The position numbers and the translations under genes were made by a program. Shown in pieces: positions 28,075 to 36,982 of a stretch of DNA of 64,000 nt. The notes beneath the pieces are model-generated. The model saw nothing but the letters and a program-made list of their open reading frames with translations, searched no databases and had not been told where the DNA came from. The stretch spans positions 83,375 to 147,374 of the forward strand of contig DHDR01000029.1 in NCBI GenBank assembly GCA_002399445.1, in the 5' to 3' direction. This stretch comes from Ruminococcaceae bacterium UBA4871 (GTDB lineage Bacteria; Bacillota; Clostridia; Oscillospirales; Acutalibacteraceae). Positions within the stretch are counted from its first letter, which is position 1. Each line of letters begins with the position of its first letter.

Positions 28075-29650
28075 CCTCAAGCTCTCCTTTCTTAAAGAAA
28101 CGGGCATCCATAACCTTATCTTTTGGTACTTTAATGGTCAGCAGCGATGTATGATCAAATGCCGGTGCAGTCTTCACTCCAACCACTTCCGCATCACAGA
28201 CAGGCACACCGGAACGGTCAAGCGCAGTACCCTTTGCTCCCTGTTGCGGCAGCGGCAAAAATTCATATGGCATTGTAACCGTACCAAATCCCGGCTCACT
28301 GTTTTCATCGAGTAAAAAGATTGCCTGCCCGGAGCAGGAAGCCACACACATTCCACATCCTATGCACTGTATGTTGGTATCTACCTGTGGCAAAGCAGTG
28401 ATATCCTTACCAACCTTGATGCAGTGTTTCGGACAGACATCCTGACATGGATTGCAGGGAATATTCTGTGTACACTCAATGACTGGATGAACACCGACTT
28501 CATGCACAACACCGGGGAAACGTTCTGCCTCTTCAGTTGTGATATGCCCTTCTGCCAGCAGCGTTTGAGAAATATCAATTCCTTCTTCTGTCTTTTTGAT
28601 CATTTTGCCACGGTTCTGCGGAGCAAACATCCCCTGACGCAAGTCGTTGAGGTCCTCACTTAATTTCGTCAGAGATGCATTTTTATCTTTTTCAGAGCAA
28701 AATCCAAGGTAAGCAGCCGCGCAGATACCAGCCATACGGCCCTCTATCATTGCCGAGCTTGCCTCTTCTATGCCAGAAACATCCCCTGCCGCGTAGATGC
28801 CCGGAACAGATGTTTCTCCATACTGCCCGCAAACCGGCACATGTCCGCCACGCGCATCCTCCATTTCGCAGCCCGCCATCATTAATAACTGTGCCATTGG
28901 CGAAAGTCCAACCGCCACACAAATCGTGTCAACGTCAAAATGCTTTTCCGTACCGGGAATCGGCTGAAAGTGTTCATCGACCTGACTCACGACCGCGCCT
29001 GTAACACAGTCTGTACCTTCGGCTTTCGTAATCGTATGTGAAAGGTAGAAAGGAACCCCACAGCGGGCAACCTTAGCGGCATGTACACCGTAACCGCCGA
29101 TGTGCGGAGCAGCATCAACTAAAGCCCTTACTTTACAGCCAGCCTGCAGCAGCTGGAAACTAACAACCAGCCCAACATTGCCGCTGCCGAGCATCAGTAT
29201 TTTTTCTCCAGGTTTCACACCGTGCAGATTCATCATGGTCTGGGCCGCGCCTGCACCGATAACGCCCGGCAAGGTCCAGCCCTCAAATGGAACCATGTTT
29301 TCGGTAGCTCCTGTTGCAACAATAATACTGTCAGCTTTACAGTGAACAATGTCCTCTCCCTGACGTACCACGATTTCCTTTTCCGGATAAATGCCAATAA
29401 CCGGAGAATTCAGTTCCACATCTACGCCGCCTGCTACTTCACTTAAAAGTTGCTCACCAATTTTATAGCCGCGAATCCGTGCCTTATGTTTTTTGGAACC
29501 AAAAAATTTATGGATCTGCTTGAAAAGCTGTCCTCCCGGTTTTGCATTCTCATCAAATACTGCCACAGACATACCGCACTTTGAAGCTTCCGCTGCGGCA
29601 CTCAAACCTGCTGGGCCAGCCCCGATGATAACAAGGTCATACCGTTTCAT
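28058..29650 (-). CDS. FAD/NAD(P)-binding oxidoreductase subunit with a 2[4Fe-4S] ferredoxin domain
   Basis: A 530-residue subunit of the HcnB/OoxA type. An N-terminal Rossmann motif (IIGAGPAGLSAAAEA), an internal second dinucleotide fold (MLGSGNVGLVVSFQLLQAG) and a GIYAAGDVSG motif mark a pyridine-nucleotide-disulphide-type reductase. Residues about 390-450 contain two four-cysteine cluster motifs (CNPCQDVCP and CIGCGMCVASC). The ferredoxin insert is not in the classical aerobic proteins and suggests electrons go to ferredoxin or a low-potential acceptor. GAGGTG precedes the ATG. Confidence 0.88.
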   Translation of the reverse strand: MKRYDLVIIGAGPAGLSAAAEASKCGMSVAVFDENAKPGGQLFKQIHKFFGSKKHKARIRGYKIGEQLLSEVAGGVDVELNSPVIGIYPEKEIVVRQGEDIVHCKADSIIVATGATENMVPFEGWTLPGVIGAGAAQTMMNLHGVKPGEKILMLGSGNVGLVVSFQLLQAGCKVRALVDAAPHIGGYGVHAAKVARCGVPFYLSHTITKAEGTDCVTGAVVSQVDEHFQPIPGTEKHFDVDTICVAVGLSPMAQLLMMAGCEMEDARGGHVPVCGQYGETSVPGIYAAGDVSGIEEASSAMIEGRMAGICAAAYLGFCSEKDKNASLTKLSEDLNDLRQGMFAPQNRGKMIKKTEEGIDISQTLLAEGHITTEEAERFPGVVHEVGVHPVIECTQNIPCNPCQDVCPKHCIKVGKDITALPQVDTNIQCIGCGMCVASCSGQAIFLLDENSEPGFGTVTMPYEFLPLPQQGAKGTALDRSGVPVCDAEVVGVKTAPAFDHTSLLTIKVPKDKVMDARFFKKGELEDDKCK

Positions 29651-29972
29651 TTTTTTTCACCTCACTTTTTGCTGATGTGCCATACTGTGTTTGTACCTTC
29701 ATGCCTTCTTTAAGCGGTGTTATGCAGGTACGGATATTCGGTTTTCCGTCAACCACCATAACACAGTCTGTACATCGCCCAATGGCACAGAAAATGCCGC
29801 GCGGCTTGTGTTGTTTCGCTGTATAACGGTGTATCATCACACCGTTTGCTTTCAGTGCCGCTGCAACCGGCTCGCCCTCAAAGCCTGTCATCTTCTTTCC
29901 ATCAAACGTAAAGTTTACCGCACGTCCTTTTTCAATCTTACCAAGTATCGGGTGCTCCGTGATTCGTTTCAT
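29637..29972 (-). CDS. [2Fe-2S] small subunit (HcnA/Fer2_4 type)
   Basis: A 111-residue plant-type [2Fe-2S] ferredoxin-like subunit with Cys ligands in CAIGRCTDC and a fourth Cys at IRTC. It matches the small subunits of opine oxidase, hydrogen cyanide synthase and related dehydrogenases. It overlaps the large FAD subunit by 14 bases and follows the RidA gene by 16 bases, so all are in one operon. Confidence 0.87.
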   Translation of the reverse strand: MKRITEHPILGKIEKGRAVNFTFDGKKMTGFEGEPVAAALKANGVMIHRYTAKQHKPRGIFCAIGRCTDCVMVVDGKPNIRTCITPLKEGMKVQTQYGTSAKSEVKKNETV

Positions 29973-29988
29973 CCTGCTGTACCCCCTG

Positions 29989-30375
29989 TCACTCTGTTAA
30001 CGCTATAATCTCTATCTCACACAACTGAGCTGGTCTGTTCAGTTCCGACGTACCCACTACCGTACAAAGCGGCTTATATGGTTTGAAGAATTCACTGTAT
30101 GCACGGTTAAATTCATGTATGTCAGACATATGTCTCATAAACACCTGTATCTTTACAACGTCAGAGACTTTCGCACCAGCCTTGGCAAGCAGCTTGATCT
30201 GCTTCTCAAAAATATACTTTGCCTGAGTATAGATATTTCCTTCACCATACACGCTGCCATCCGGCTGAACAGAAGTGGTGCCACCAATCATCACCAGATT
30301 TCCTGCCTTTATCATGCGGGAATATCCGACTGTTTCTTCCATCGGCGCTCCGGACGAAAAATGCTGTATTGCCAT
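29989..30375 (-). CDS. RidA family enamine/imine deaminase
   Basis: A 128-residue RidA (YjgF) protein: start region HFSSGAPMEETVGYSRMIKAG, YTQAKYIFEKQIKLLAKAGA in the middle and a C-terminal CEIEIIAL with the Glu near the active site; the Arg before it is replaced by a Leu-Asn-Arg-Pro context. RidA hydrolyses reactive 2-imino acids to keto acids and ammonia. As first gene of an amino-acid oxidase operon it would clear the imine product of the flavoenzyme. The ATG at 30375 follows GGAAAGG by 10 bases; 30384 is an alternative. Confidence 0.88.
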   Translation of the reverse strand: MAIQHFSSGAPMEETVGYSRMIKAGNLVMIGGTTSVQPDGSVYGEGNIYTQAKYIFEKQIKLLAKAGAKVSDVVKIQVFMRHMSDIHEFNRAYSEFFKPYKPLCTVVGTSELNRPAQLCEIEIIALTE

Positions 30376-30399
30376 CTCCACCATACCTTTCCAACATAT

Positions 30400-30454
30400 A
30401 AAAAGGCGCCTAAACTTTTGTTTAGACGCCTTTGCCTTTTCTGTGTTCAGTATA
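30400..30454 (-). promoter_or_regulatory. promoter and 5'-terminal hairpin of the RidA-oxidase operon
   Basis: On the minus strand an extended -10 (TGCTATACT, hexamer at 30449-30454) is followed within about 20 bases by a hairpin with arms GGCGTCTAAAC (30420-30430) and GTTTAGGCGCC (30406-30416 region) and then TTTTTATA. Like the amt leader, transcription would begin just before an intrinsic terminator that stands between the promoter and the ribosome site. Confidence 0.65.
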
Positions 30455-30669
30455 GCACTGCACAAAATAGTATTATTGTAAAAATCGGAACATTCTTTAA
30501 ACACTCCCCCAAACTTATTAGATAGCTGCAATGTCCCTGCAAAAATTCCCCTTTACTGAACTGCAGCGCATAAAAGTCCGAATTCTCCGGAAAAAGCACA
30601 AAACGTCAAGCGGCCTTTAACCGTACTTTGCCACAGTATCCGCTTCCGTGCCGAATGTTCAGAATTTCT

Positions 30670-32376
30670 TTATGGTTTCTCTGCCGAACAAACTATTTTG
30701 CTGCGCGCCTTTTGAATTTCTTCCTGCATTGCCGGACGGTGTGGATATTTCTGCGACAGCTGGTCGAGGACCTCCAAGGCAAGCACAGTACCTCCTAACT
30801 CATGGAGTTTCTTTGTCAGCATGCAAATTCGGCGGTAATCTTGCCGGTTCTGCGCTCTTTTCTCCTCGCTGTTAATCAGTTTTTTGAAAAGGCAATAGAC
30901 ACGCTGCGGATAGACTTTAACAAGGAATTTCCCATAGTCTACAATACTGGACGGATTTTTTTCGGCTGCATCCATCAGCAGTGCTGTTTCATTTTCTTTG
31001 ATCAGCAGCGGCATACTTTGACTTGGAAAAAGTTTTGTGTACCAGCTGTCCCGAAATGCAGGATACTCCTGTTCCCATGTCCCGTCCTCCTGCAGCAAAG
31101 ATTTATATTGATCGTAATATTCTGTTTGACCACACAGGACCAGCTCTTTCAGCGTTTCCTCCAACAGGCCGCGTTCGCCGCCGCTTTTACAGGCATTGGC
31201 CATCCGTTCCAGCCATTTACTCTTTTCAAACGTTTCTGTCATTTGACTGAGCTTATCCTGACAAAGCCGAATCGCTTCCGGCCAATCTTTTTCCGTCATG
31301 GCCCAGTTGTATGCTTCCCGCCGAAAATCATCCTGTGTTAAATCCTCATACAGCAGTTTGCGGGCAGCATCATGGCCCTCCAGCTTCTCAGTCAATTCAA
31401 TGATTACGAATTTGCTGCATACGTTATCGTAATCGCTGCTATTTTGGGTACGCATGGTGTCTAAAAAGCTCATAAGCTTTACCGCACTTTTTTTGTCTGC
31501 AACCTTGGCAGCAATACGAAGAATCGTATAGACATTCTCCGACCATCCATTGAAACATTTTTTCTTTGCCAGCTTCAACAGTTTTTCAAAAAATTGATTT
31601 TGCAGCCTTTTGTCTGCCGTCTCCGCAGCTTTGTCACAGACCGCTTGCAGCAGCTCTTCTGCAAAGCCCACTGTTTGTGTCACGGATCCATTGCTGGAAT
31701 CCGCATAAGAAGCAAGATACATTGCCTTTTGCAGCACGGTGTCTATCACCTGATATGCACTGTTCAAATATCCCCGTTCAAGCCGTTTTTGCGCATATTT
31801 CAATAGTTCGTCCAGTTTCGCGCAAATATTGTCGCAGCCCCGCCAGTCAATATATCCACGGTGTGTACCCGCACGCACAGCAATTTTTATCTGTTCTTTT
31901 ACGGCTGCCAGTTCCTTCTTTTCATCTGGAAAACCAACCGCAAATTTCAGCTCATTCTCAAACGCTTCATCCCGCCGCGCATAATCTGTTACAAATTTCC
32001 GAAGTACAGTTCCCGGAATCTCCGCGATCCAATCCGCTGCCTGTCCCTCTGCTGCGTTGACTGCTGTTGTACGTTCAGTAAAGTCCTGTTCACGCTCACT
32101 GTTCTGCAAAGCGAGGAGCACAGCCACCATATGCTTGCAAAGGTCTCCGGAAGCATACGGACAGTTACAACTCATCGCTGTAACATGGCCATCCCTATCC
32201 TGCTGCACAGCAACGCTATAGATTTCACCGTTCCCTGCGATGGCCGCCAAACAGCCGCCAGTCCTGTTTTTCTCCAAAGAAAGGATTTTCCCCTGCTTAT
32301 AATACTGCTTTCCGCGCTCCAGTATTTTGGGTTCGGCCGCATCCAAGATTTCTTGAATCGTTTTCAAATTTACCAC
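30670..32376 (-). CDS. SWIM zinc-finger protein
   Basis: A 568-residue cytosolic protein. Its N-terminal ~90 residues hold a SWIM zinc finger (MSCNCPYASGDLCKH, the CxC...CxH pattern), a fold often used for DNA or protein binding. The rest is helical with repeat-like, TPR-like segments and no catalytic motif. The reading opens at GTG 32376 inside AGGTGG; the TTG nine bases downstream (32367) may be the true start because AGGTGG would then be properly spaced. It appears monocistronic. Function unknown. Confidence 0.82.
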   Translation of the reverse strand: MVNLKTIQEILDAAEPKILERGKQYYKQGKILSLEKNRTGGCLAAIAGNGEIYSVAVQQDRDGHVTAMSCNCPYASGDLCKHMVAVLLALQNSEREQDFTERTTAVNAAEGQAADWIAEIPGTVLRKFVTDYARRDEAFENELKFAVGFPDEKKELAAVKEQIKIAVRAGTHRGYIDWRGCDNICAKLDELLKYAQKRLERGYLNSAYQVIDTVLQKAMYLASYADSSNGSVTQTVGFAEELLQAVCDKAAETADKRLQNQFFEKLLKLAKKKCFNGWSENVYTILRIAAKVADKKSAVKLMSFLDTMRTQNSSDYDNVCSKFVIIELTEKLEGHDAARKLLYEDLTQDDFRREAYNWAMTEKDWPEAIRLCQDKLSQMTETFEKSKWLERMANACKSGGERGLLEETLKELVLCGQTEYYDQYKSLLQEDGTWEQEYPAFRDSWYTKLFPSQSMPLLIKENETALLMDAAEKNPSSIVDYGKFLVKVYPQRVYCLFKKLINSEEKRAQNRQDYRRICMLTKKLHELGGTVLALEVLDQLSQKYPHRPAMQEEIQKARSKIVCSAEKP

Positions 32377-32439
32377 CTGCCGTTGGATTTTTTTAACATA
32401 GCATATGTAATCTCAGCATCTCTGTCAAACTGAAAAGCA

Positions 32440-32760
32440 GATACAGCATAAAGCATCGGCTGGAACCTATTGCAGGCTCCAGCCTTCTGATAACTTCATT
32501 TTTAGTTTCTTCATCAATGCCGCAAACATCACATAAAATAGTTCGTATCAATTCAGTGAAAGATCTGTTCTGCGGTTTCTTCATCATAAATGTGAGGAAT
32601 GGCATTGTGGTGATTGAAAAGAGCAATCCAAACTTGATCGTCCTCTATGATGCCATCTGTAAATGCTTTTCGCATCACAGACTTTGGACTGTTAATTCTG
32701 CGTATCTCTGGTCAAGCAAATATTTCTGTATCGTTTCCCTAGAAGTTCACCTATTACCGT
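32440..32760 (-). pseudogene. decayed HEPT/MNT-type nucleotidyltransferase pair
   Basis: On the minus strand a frame reads SLMRKAFTDGIIEDDQVWIALFNHHN then AIPHIYDEETAEQIF, very like the core of HI0074-type HEPT proteins (LREAFKxGLIxDGExWxDMLxxRNLTSHxYDE). It is cut by stops and frame changes; downstream, CGIDEETKNEVIRRLEP resembles the start of the MNT nucleotidyltransferase partner. Only fragments remain, so no function is expected. Confidence 0.5.
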
Positions 32761-32807
32761 AACCTTACAATGCATTGCCTAACTTCTTTGCTATAAATCT
32801 TGATAAC

Positions 32808-34235
32808 TTACTGCCTGCCGTTATTGGATATGCTGTAGTTTTCCTTTGACTTAAGCTGTGAAATACGATAGCTCGTGTTTCTATTTTCAGTGGAAATTTT
32901 TGTAAACGGTTTATCTATAAAGTACTGAAAAGTTCCCACTGCTTCACCATTGGCAGCAAAGATCTCAACACTGGTGACATCGATGAGTATATAGAGCTGC
33001 AATGGCTGATCGGAAAAATAATGGCCTGTGCGTGTCGCAAGGAAAGATTTTCCGAGCTCTTCATGTCCACATCCACTGCGGTCAACTCGAATCGTCTTTG
33101 CCACAGTGTCCGTCTGAATAACAAAGGCTGCCTTTTCGTTTTCCAATGAAATCGTCTCTTTTTCTGCTCGAATCTGAACTGCAATCAGTAATGGTCCCTG
33201 CAGCAACGCACTCTCTTTATATTCATATGAAGGAATTTTATCAAAAGCAGAGAAAAGTTCACGCACAGGCTGCTGCAGCAGCCTCCACCCAGACGTTGTA
33301 TGACGAAGCTTAAGTTCACGCGGAATCGTCATAGAACCACGAAACGTGGAGGCCGGGATTCGATCCCCATAATACCAACAGTTCATCCAACCGATAAGTA
33401 TGACGCGGTCTGAAACCCCATTGAACGTAACGGCAGCATAATTGTCAATACCAAAATCCAACATTAAAATATCTTGTTCTGGCGTTTCCGAATGAAACAT
33501 ACGGCCATCGAAATTCCCAATAAAATACTGTATTCCAAAGCAGCTTTCATCCGGGACATTCACACTTACAAGCAGTACCCAATGATAGGAACCATCCTCC
33601 GCTTGAATGAGGTGCAGGTCCGGGCACTCCCAAATACCTTCGGGGGTCGGATTTTTACTTTCAAAGGTACTTAGATAGTTCCAGTCACGTAAATTTTTAG
33701 ATCCGTACAGCATAACCTTCCGTCCTGCTGCCAAGGGCATCACCCATTGCTTACTCTCCTCATGCCAAATGACTTTTGGATCCCGAAAGTCACGCAAATT
33801 GCAGCCCAGCACTGGATTTTTCGCATACTTTTCGAAAGTGTACCCGCTGTCGTAGCTAAACGCAAGACTCTGTGACTGCGTCACTTGGCCGTCTACATCC
33901 TTATGACTAGTGTACACCGCTACAAGAGGAGTAGTTTGGTCTTTAGCAAAGCCAGCCGTGTTCTGTGTGTCTGCTACCACACTGCCGGAAAAGGTCACGC
34001 CATTTTTATCTGGATACAGTGCAATGGGTAAGGTTTCCCAATGCAGCAGGTCGCAGGAACGAGCGTGGCCCCAATGCATCGGACCAAACTGCAAACCATC
34101 CGGATAATGCTGATAAAACAAATGATACCAGCCATTTTCAAAAATTAAGCCATTGGGGTCGTTCATCCAACCATGCGGAACAGAATAGTGCAGAATTGGG
34201 CGGTGATTTGTGTACGCATCAAGTAGTTCGTTCAT
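32808..34235 (-). CDS. GH32 beta-fructosidase, second copy
   Basis: A 475-residue GH32 enzyme with GWMNDPNG (nucleophile), FRDPK and IWECPD (acid/base) and a C-terminal sandwich. It is clearly diverged from the first GH32 (11150-12670). No signal peptide, so cytosolic. The ATG at 34235 has AGGAGG just upstream, which excludes a longer reading. It ends the LplBCA-type transporter operon, whose binding protein and one permease carry in-frame stops, so its substrate supply may be impaired. Confidence 0.91.
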   Translation of the reverse strand: MNELLDAYTNHRPILHYSVPHGWMNDPNGLIFENGWYHLFYQHYPDGLQFGPMHWGHARSCDLLHWETLPIALYPDKNGVTFSGSVVADTQNTAGFAKDQTTPLVAVYTSHKDVDGQVTQSQSLAFSYDSGYTFEKYAKNPVLGCNLRDFRDPKVIWHEESKQWVMPLAAGRKVMLYGSKNLRDWNYLSTFESKNPTPEGIWECPDLHLIQAEDGSYHWVLLVSVNVPDESCFGIQYFIGNFDGRMFHSETPEQDILMLDFGIDNYAAVTFNGVSDRVILIGWMNCWYYGDRIPASTFRGSMTIPRELKLRHTTSGWRLLQQPVRELFSAFDKIPSYEYKESALLQGPLLIAVQIRAEKETISLENEKAAFVIQTDTVAKTIRVDRSGCGHEELGKSFLATRTGHYFSDQPLQLYILIDVTSVEIFAANGEAVGTFQYFIDKPFTKISTENRNTSYRISQLKSKENYSISNNGRQ

Positions 34236-34284
34236 ATTCCCTCCTGAATTTGACAAAGCTGCATTCCCCACATTCCTTGGAAAG

Positions 34285-34324
34285 ACGCAAAGAGCCGAAT
34301 CTAATCAGATTCGACTCTTTGCGT
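34285..34324 (-). repeat. long hairpin between the binding-protein and GH32 genes
   Basis: Eighteen-base arms with one mismatch (285-302 and 307-324) around a 4-base loop. No T run follows on either strand, so it is more likely an RNA-stability or processing hairpin than a terminator. Confidence 0.6.
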
Positions 34325-34396
34325 TCTAAGATCAAGGTACTGTAAGATCTGTAAAGCCGTATTTTAGTTTGAAGCAGCGTCAGTTCCTGTTACCAC

Positions 34397-36049
34397 TCAT
34401 TTGGATTTATCGTAGTATTTTTGCAGGAGCTTCAAATAATCCGATAGTCCGTATTTCTTTAAGTTATTGATATAACCATTCCAGTCTTTATCAATGCCAC
34501 CGTTAAGGATCCACCCGGAACGTTTATTATTAATATACGTTTTTATATCAGCCTGCAGATCCGAAAGTTTCTGGGTATCATCCCCAGTCATAAAAACATT
34601 TGGATAAACATACTTGTGGTGCATCTGCGGGGTATAGATGTCTTTAATCCATTTCAAACGATAAGCCGCATCATCAGGGCAGGTAACATACGTATTATAA
34701 TAATCATTTAAAACAGCCAGTGGTCCGCCAACACTCTGTGCTTCACGTACTTCCACAGGTGAGTGGCCGGCTAAATCGATGTGCTTGAGCATTGGCCCGC
34801 CAGAAGTATTTTTAGAAAGTTTAAAGATGTTAAACCGTTTGGTTTCGCCATAAGTTCCCCAGTTGTTTTGCGGAGACTGCAGCGGTGCATACATCTGGTC
34901 TAACCAGGCACACGCCAGCGGAACGTTTTTGCAAGTGGAAGTTATCACACATTTCCCGCGGGCAAACCCGCTGGTATAAGAAGCATTGCATGGTGTAATA
35001 TTCGTAGTATCAGCTTTCAAAGCCGGTAAAGGCTCCCAATCTTTCAAATTATCAACATTGGCTACATCCCAGGAGAAACATACGCCATAACGTCCTGCTT
35101 TACCTTTAGAAACATAGGTGGCCCATTTCTGCGTAAAAGATTCTTTGTCCAAAAGTCCCTCGGTATAAAGTTTATGCAGCCAGTTGATTCCCTTCTTATA
35201 TCCGTCCTGCGTAGCAGTGCAAAGTACTTTTCCATCATCGGACACCGCAATATGACGATCCAGGTCATTATCGCCATATCCTTTGCCAAAGCCGTTGATG
35301 ATTAAAGCAGGATCCTGGTCATTAATGATGCACGACATCGGAATAATAGAACCATCAATTTTAAACTGCTTTTGTAATTCACCAGCGTGTTTCTTAAACT
35401 GAAGCAAAGTCTGTTCCAATTCATCTACAGTAGTCGGAGTTTTGAGCTTCAGATAGCTGAGCCATTTCTTATTGATAAATGCCATATTACCAACAGTTTG
35501 AATCGCTTCTTTATTGGTACCAAGCTGTTCAATCCAAGGCAGTCCCCAAATATGACCGTCTTGATCCATACACATCTTTTTGTAAACCGGATACTTTGCA
35601 AAAACCGCTTTCAAATTCGGCATATATTTATCAATATAATCCTCTAAATGAACAATAGCACCTTGATTTGCGTATTTCAGCAAATCCGAATCGCTGAAAT
35701 CGGCATTAAAGACAAAGTCCTGCAGTCCAGAACCACTGGCCATGAGAAGTTTCGCTTTATCTCCCCATTGGTCTGCTTGAATTGCTGTCCAGTTAATGTG
35801 TACATTGCTGGCCTTTTCCAGTCTTTGAAAAATAGCGCGGTTATTGGGATTTGGTTCCGAGCCTACAGGATAAGTGGTTAAGCCTGTAAGTGTCTCCGTC
35901 TTTGCCAGTGGAAATTTCAGAGACGCAGCCGTAACATTTGATGTGGTCTTCTACTGATCTGCTGTCTGATTTCCACACCCTGACAGTGCCGTGACAGACA
36001 AGCACACAGCAAGTGTTGCAGCCACAAGCCTTTTGCATTTTTTGTACAT
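34397..36049 (-). pseudogene. LplA/LipO-type sugar-binding lipoprotein with an in-frame TAG at codon 33
   Basis: From an ATG at 36049 (AAAGGAG upstream) the frame encodes a lipoprotein signal with lipobox (TALSGC), then NQTADQ, a TAG (35951-35953), and continues in the same frame for 517 more codons with the features of LplA/YtcQ-type binding proteins (DKAKLLMASGSGLQDFVF, IWGLPWIEQLG). No other lesion was found. The stop falls in the disordered linker after the lipid-anchored Cys, so truncation would leave no binding domain. A CAG to TAG change would explain it. Internal start at 35743 would lack export. Confidence 0.85.
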
Positions 36050-36078
36050 AAGCCTTTACTCCTTTTCAATCAACAAAT

Positions 36079-36972
36079 TTATCCCTTAACGGAACCAATG
36101 GTGATTCCTTTCTGGAAATACTTTTGGAAAAATGGATACATCACCAGCAACGGAATACTGGATATAATAATTGTCGCATATTTCAAGAGCTCTGCCATTT
36201 GTGAGCGTTGCGCTGTACTGGCAATGTCTGCAATCATTCCGGGCTGAGGCTGATTCTGAATTAAAATGCCGCGCAGCACAAGCTGAAGCGGCTGCTTTGC
36301 CGGATCATTAATGTATATCATTGCCGAATAATAGCTGTTCCACATTCCTACGAATTGCCATAAAGCCAAGATAAATACAATTGGTTTGCATACTGGAAGC
36401 AAAATTCGGAAAAAGTATGTCAGATCACTTGCGCCATCCATTTCAGCTGCTTCACACAGTTCATGCGGAATCGATTCATAGTATGTCCGTGCAATAATCA
36501 TGTTCCACACACTAAAACACCCAGGCAAAACAATAGACCACATACTATTAATCAGCCCCAAGTTTTTAATCAGAAGATATGTTGGAATCAAGCCACCGTT
36601 GAAAAACATGGTAATTAAAAAGATAGTGTTGAAAAATTTTTTGCCGCGAAAGTCCTTCAGCGACATTGGGTAGGCCGCAAGCAGAGTGACCAGAACAGAC
36701 AAAACTGTAAAGGCAACCGAATACACAATGGCGTTTTTAAAACCAATCCAGATCGAGGAATCCTCAAATACCCTTTGATATGCACTCAGCGTCAACTTGG
36801 TAGAGTCAAGAGTCAGACCATGATTTTGCAAATATGTCGGATCTGTGAAAGAGGCGAAAACGATGTAAAGAAGTGGCACCAAAATTAGCAGTGCAAAGAT
36901 ACCCAAGAGTACGAAGCCCACAATCAGCAGAATTTTATCCTGTAAAGAATATTTTGAAAATTTACTTACCAT
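36079..36972 (-). CDS. LplC/YtcP-type sugar ABC permease
   Basis: A 297-residue CUT1 permease with six helices and the EAA loop (ELCEAAEMDGASDLTYFFRILLPVCKP), ending GITIGSVKG, as in the LplC family. The ATG at 36972 follows AAGGAGG closely; the longer reading upstream would run into the previous gene. It is intact, unlike its partner permease and binding protein. Confidence 0.9.
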   Translation of the reverse strand: MVSKFSKYSLQDKILLIVGFVLLGIFALLILVPLLYIVFASFTDPTYLQNHGLTLDSTKLTLSAYQRVFEDSSIWIGFKNAIVYSVAFTVLSVLVTLLAAYPMSLKDFRGKKFFNTIFLITMFFNGGLIPTYLLIKNLGLINSMWSIVLPGCFSVWNMIIARTYYESIPHELCEAAEMDGASDLTYFFRILLPVCKPIVFILALWQFVGMWNSYYSAMIYINDPAKQPLQLVLRGILIQNQPQPGMIADIASTAQRSQMAELLKYATIIISSIPLLVMYPFFQKYFQKGITIGSVKG

Positions 36973-36982
36973 GATTTCCTCC

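Noticed and set aside
34285..34324. Reading the long hairpin as a terminator
   Set aside because: No T run follows on either strand, and the GH32 gene downstream would depend on its own unseen promoter.
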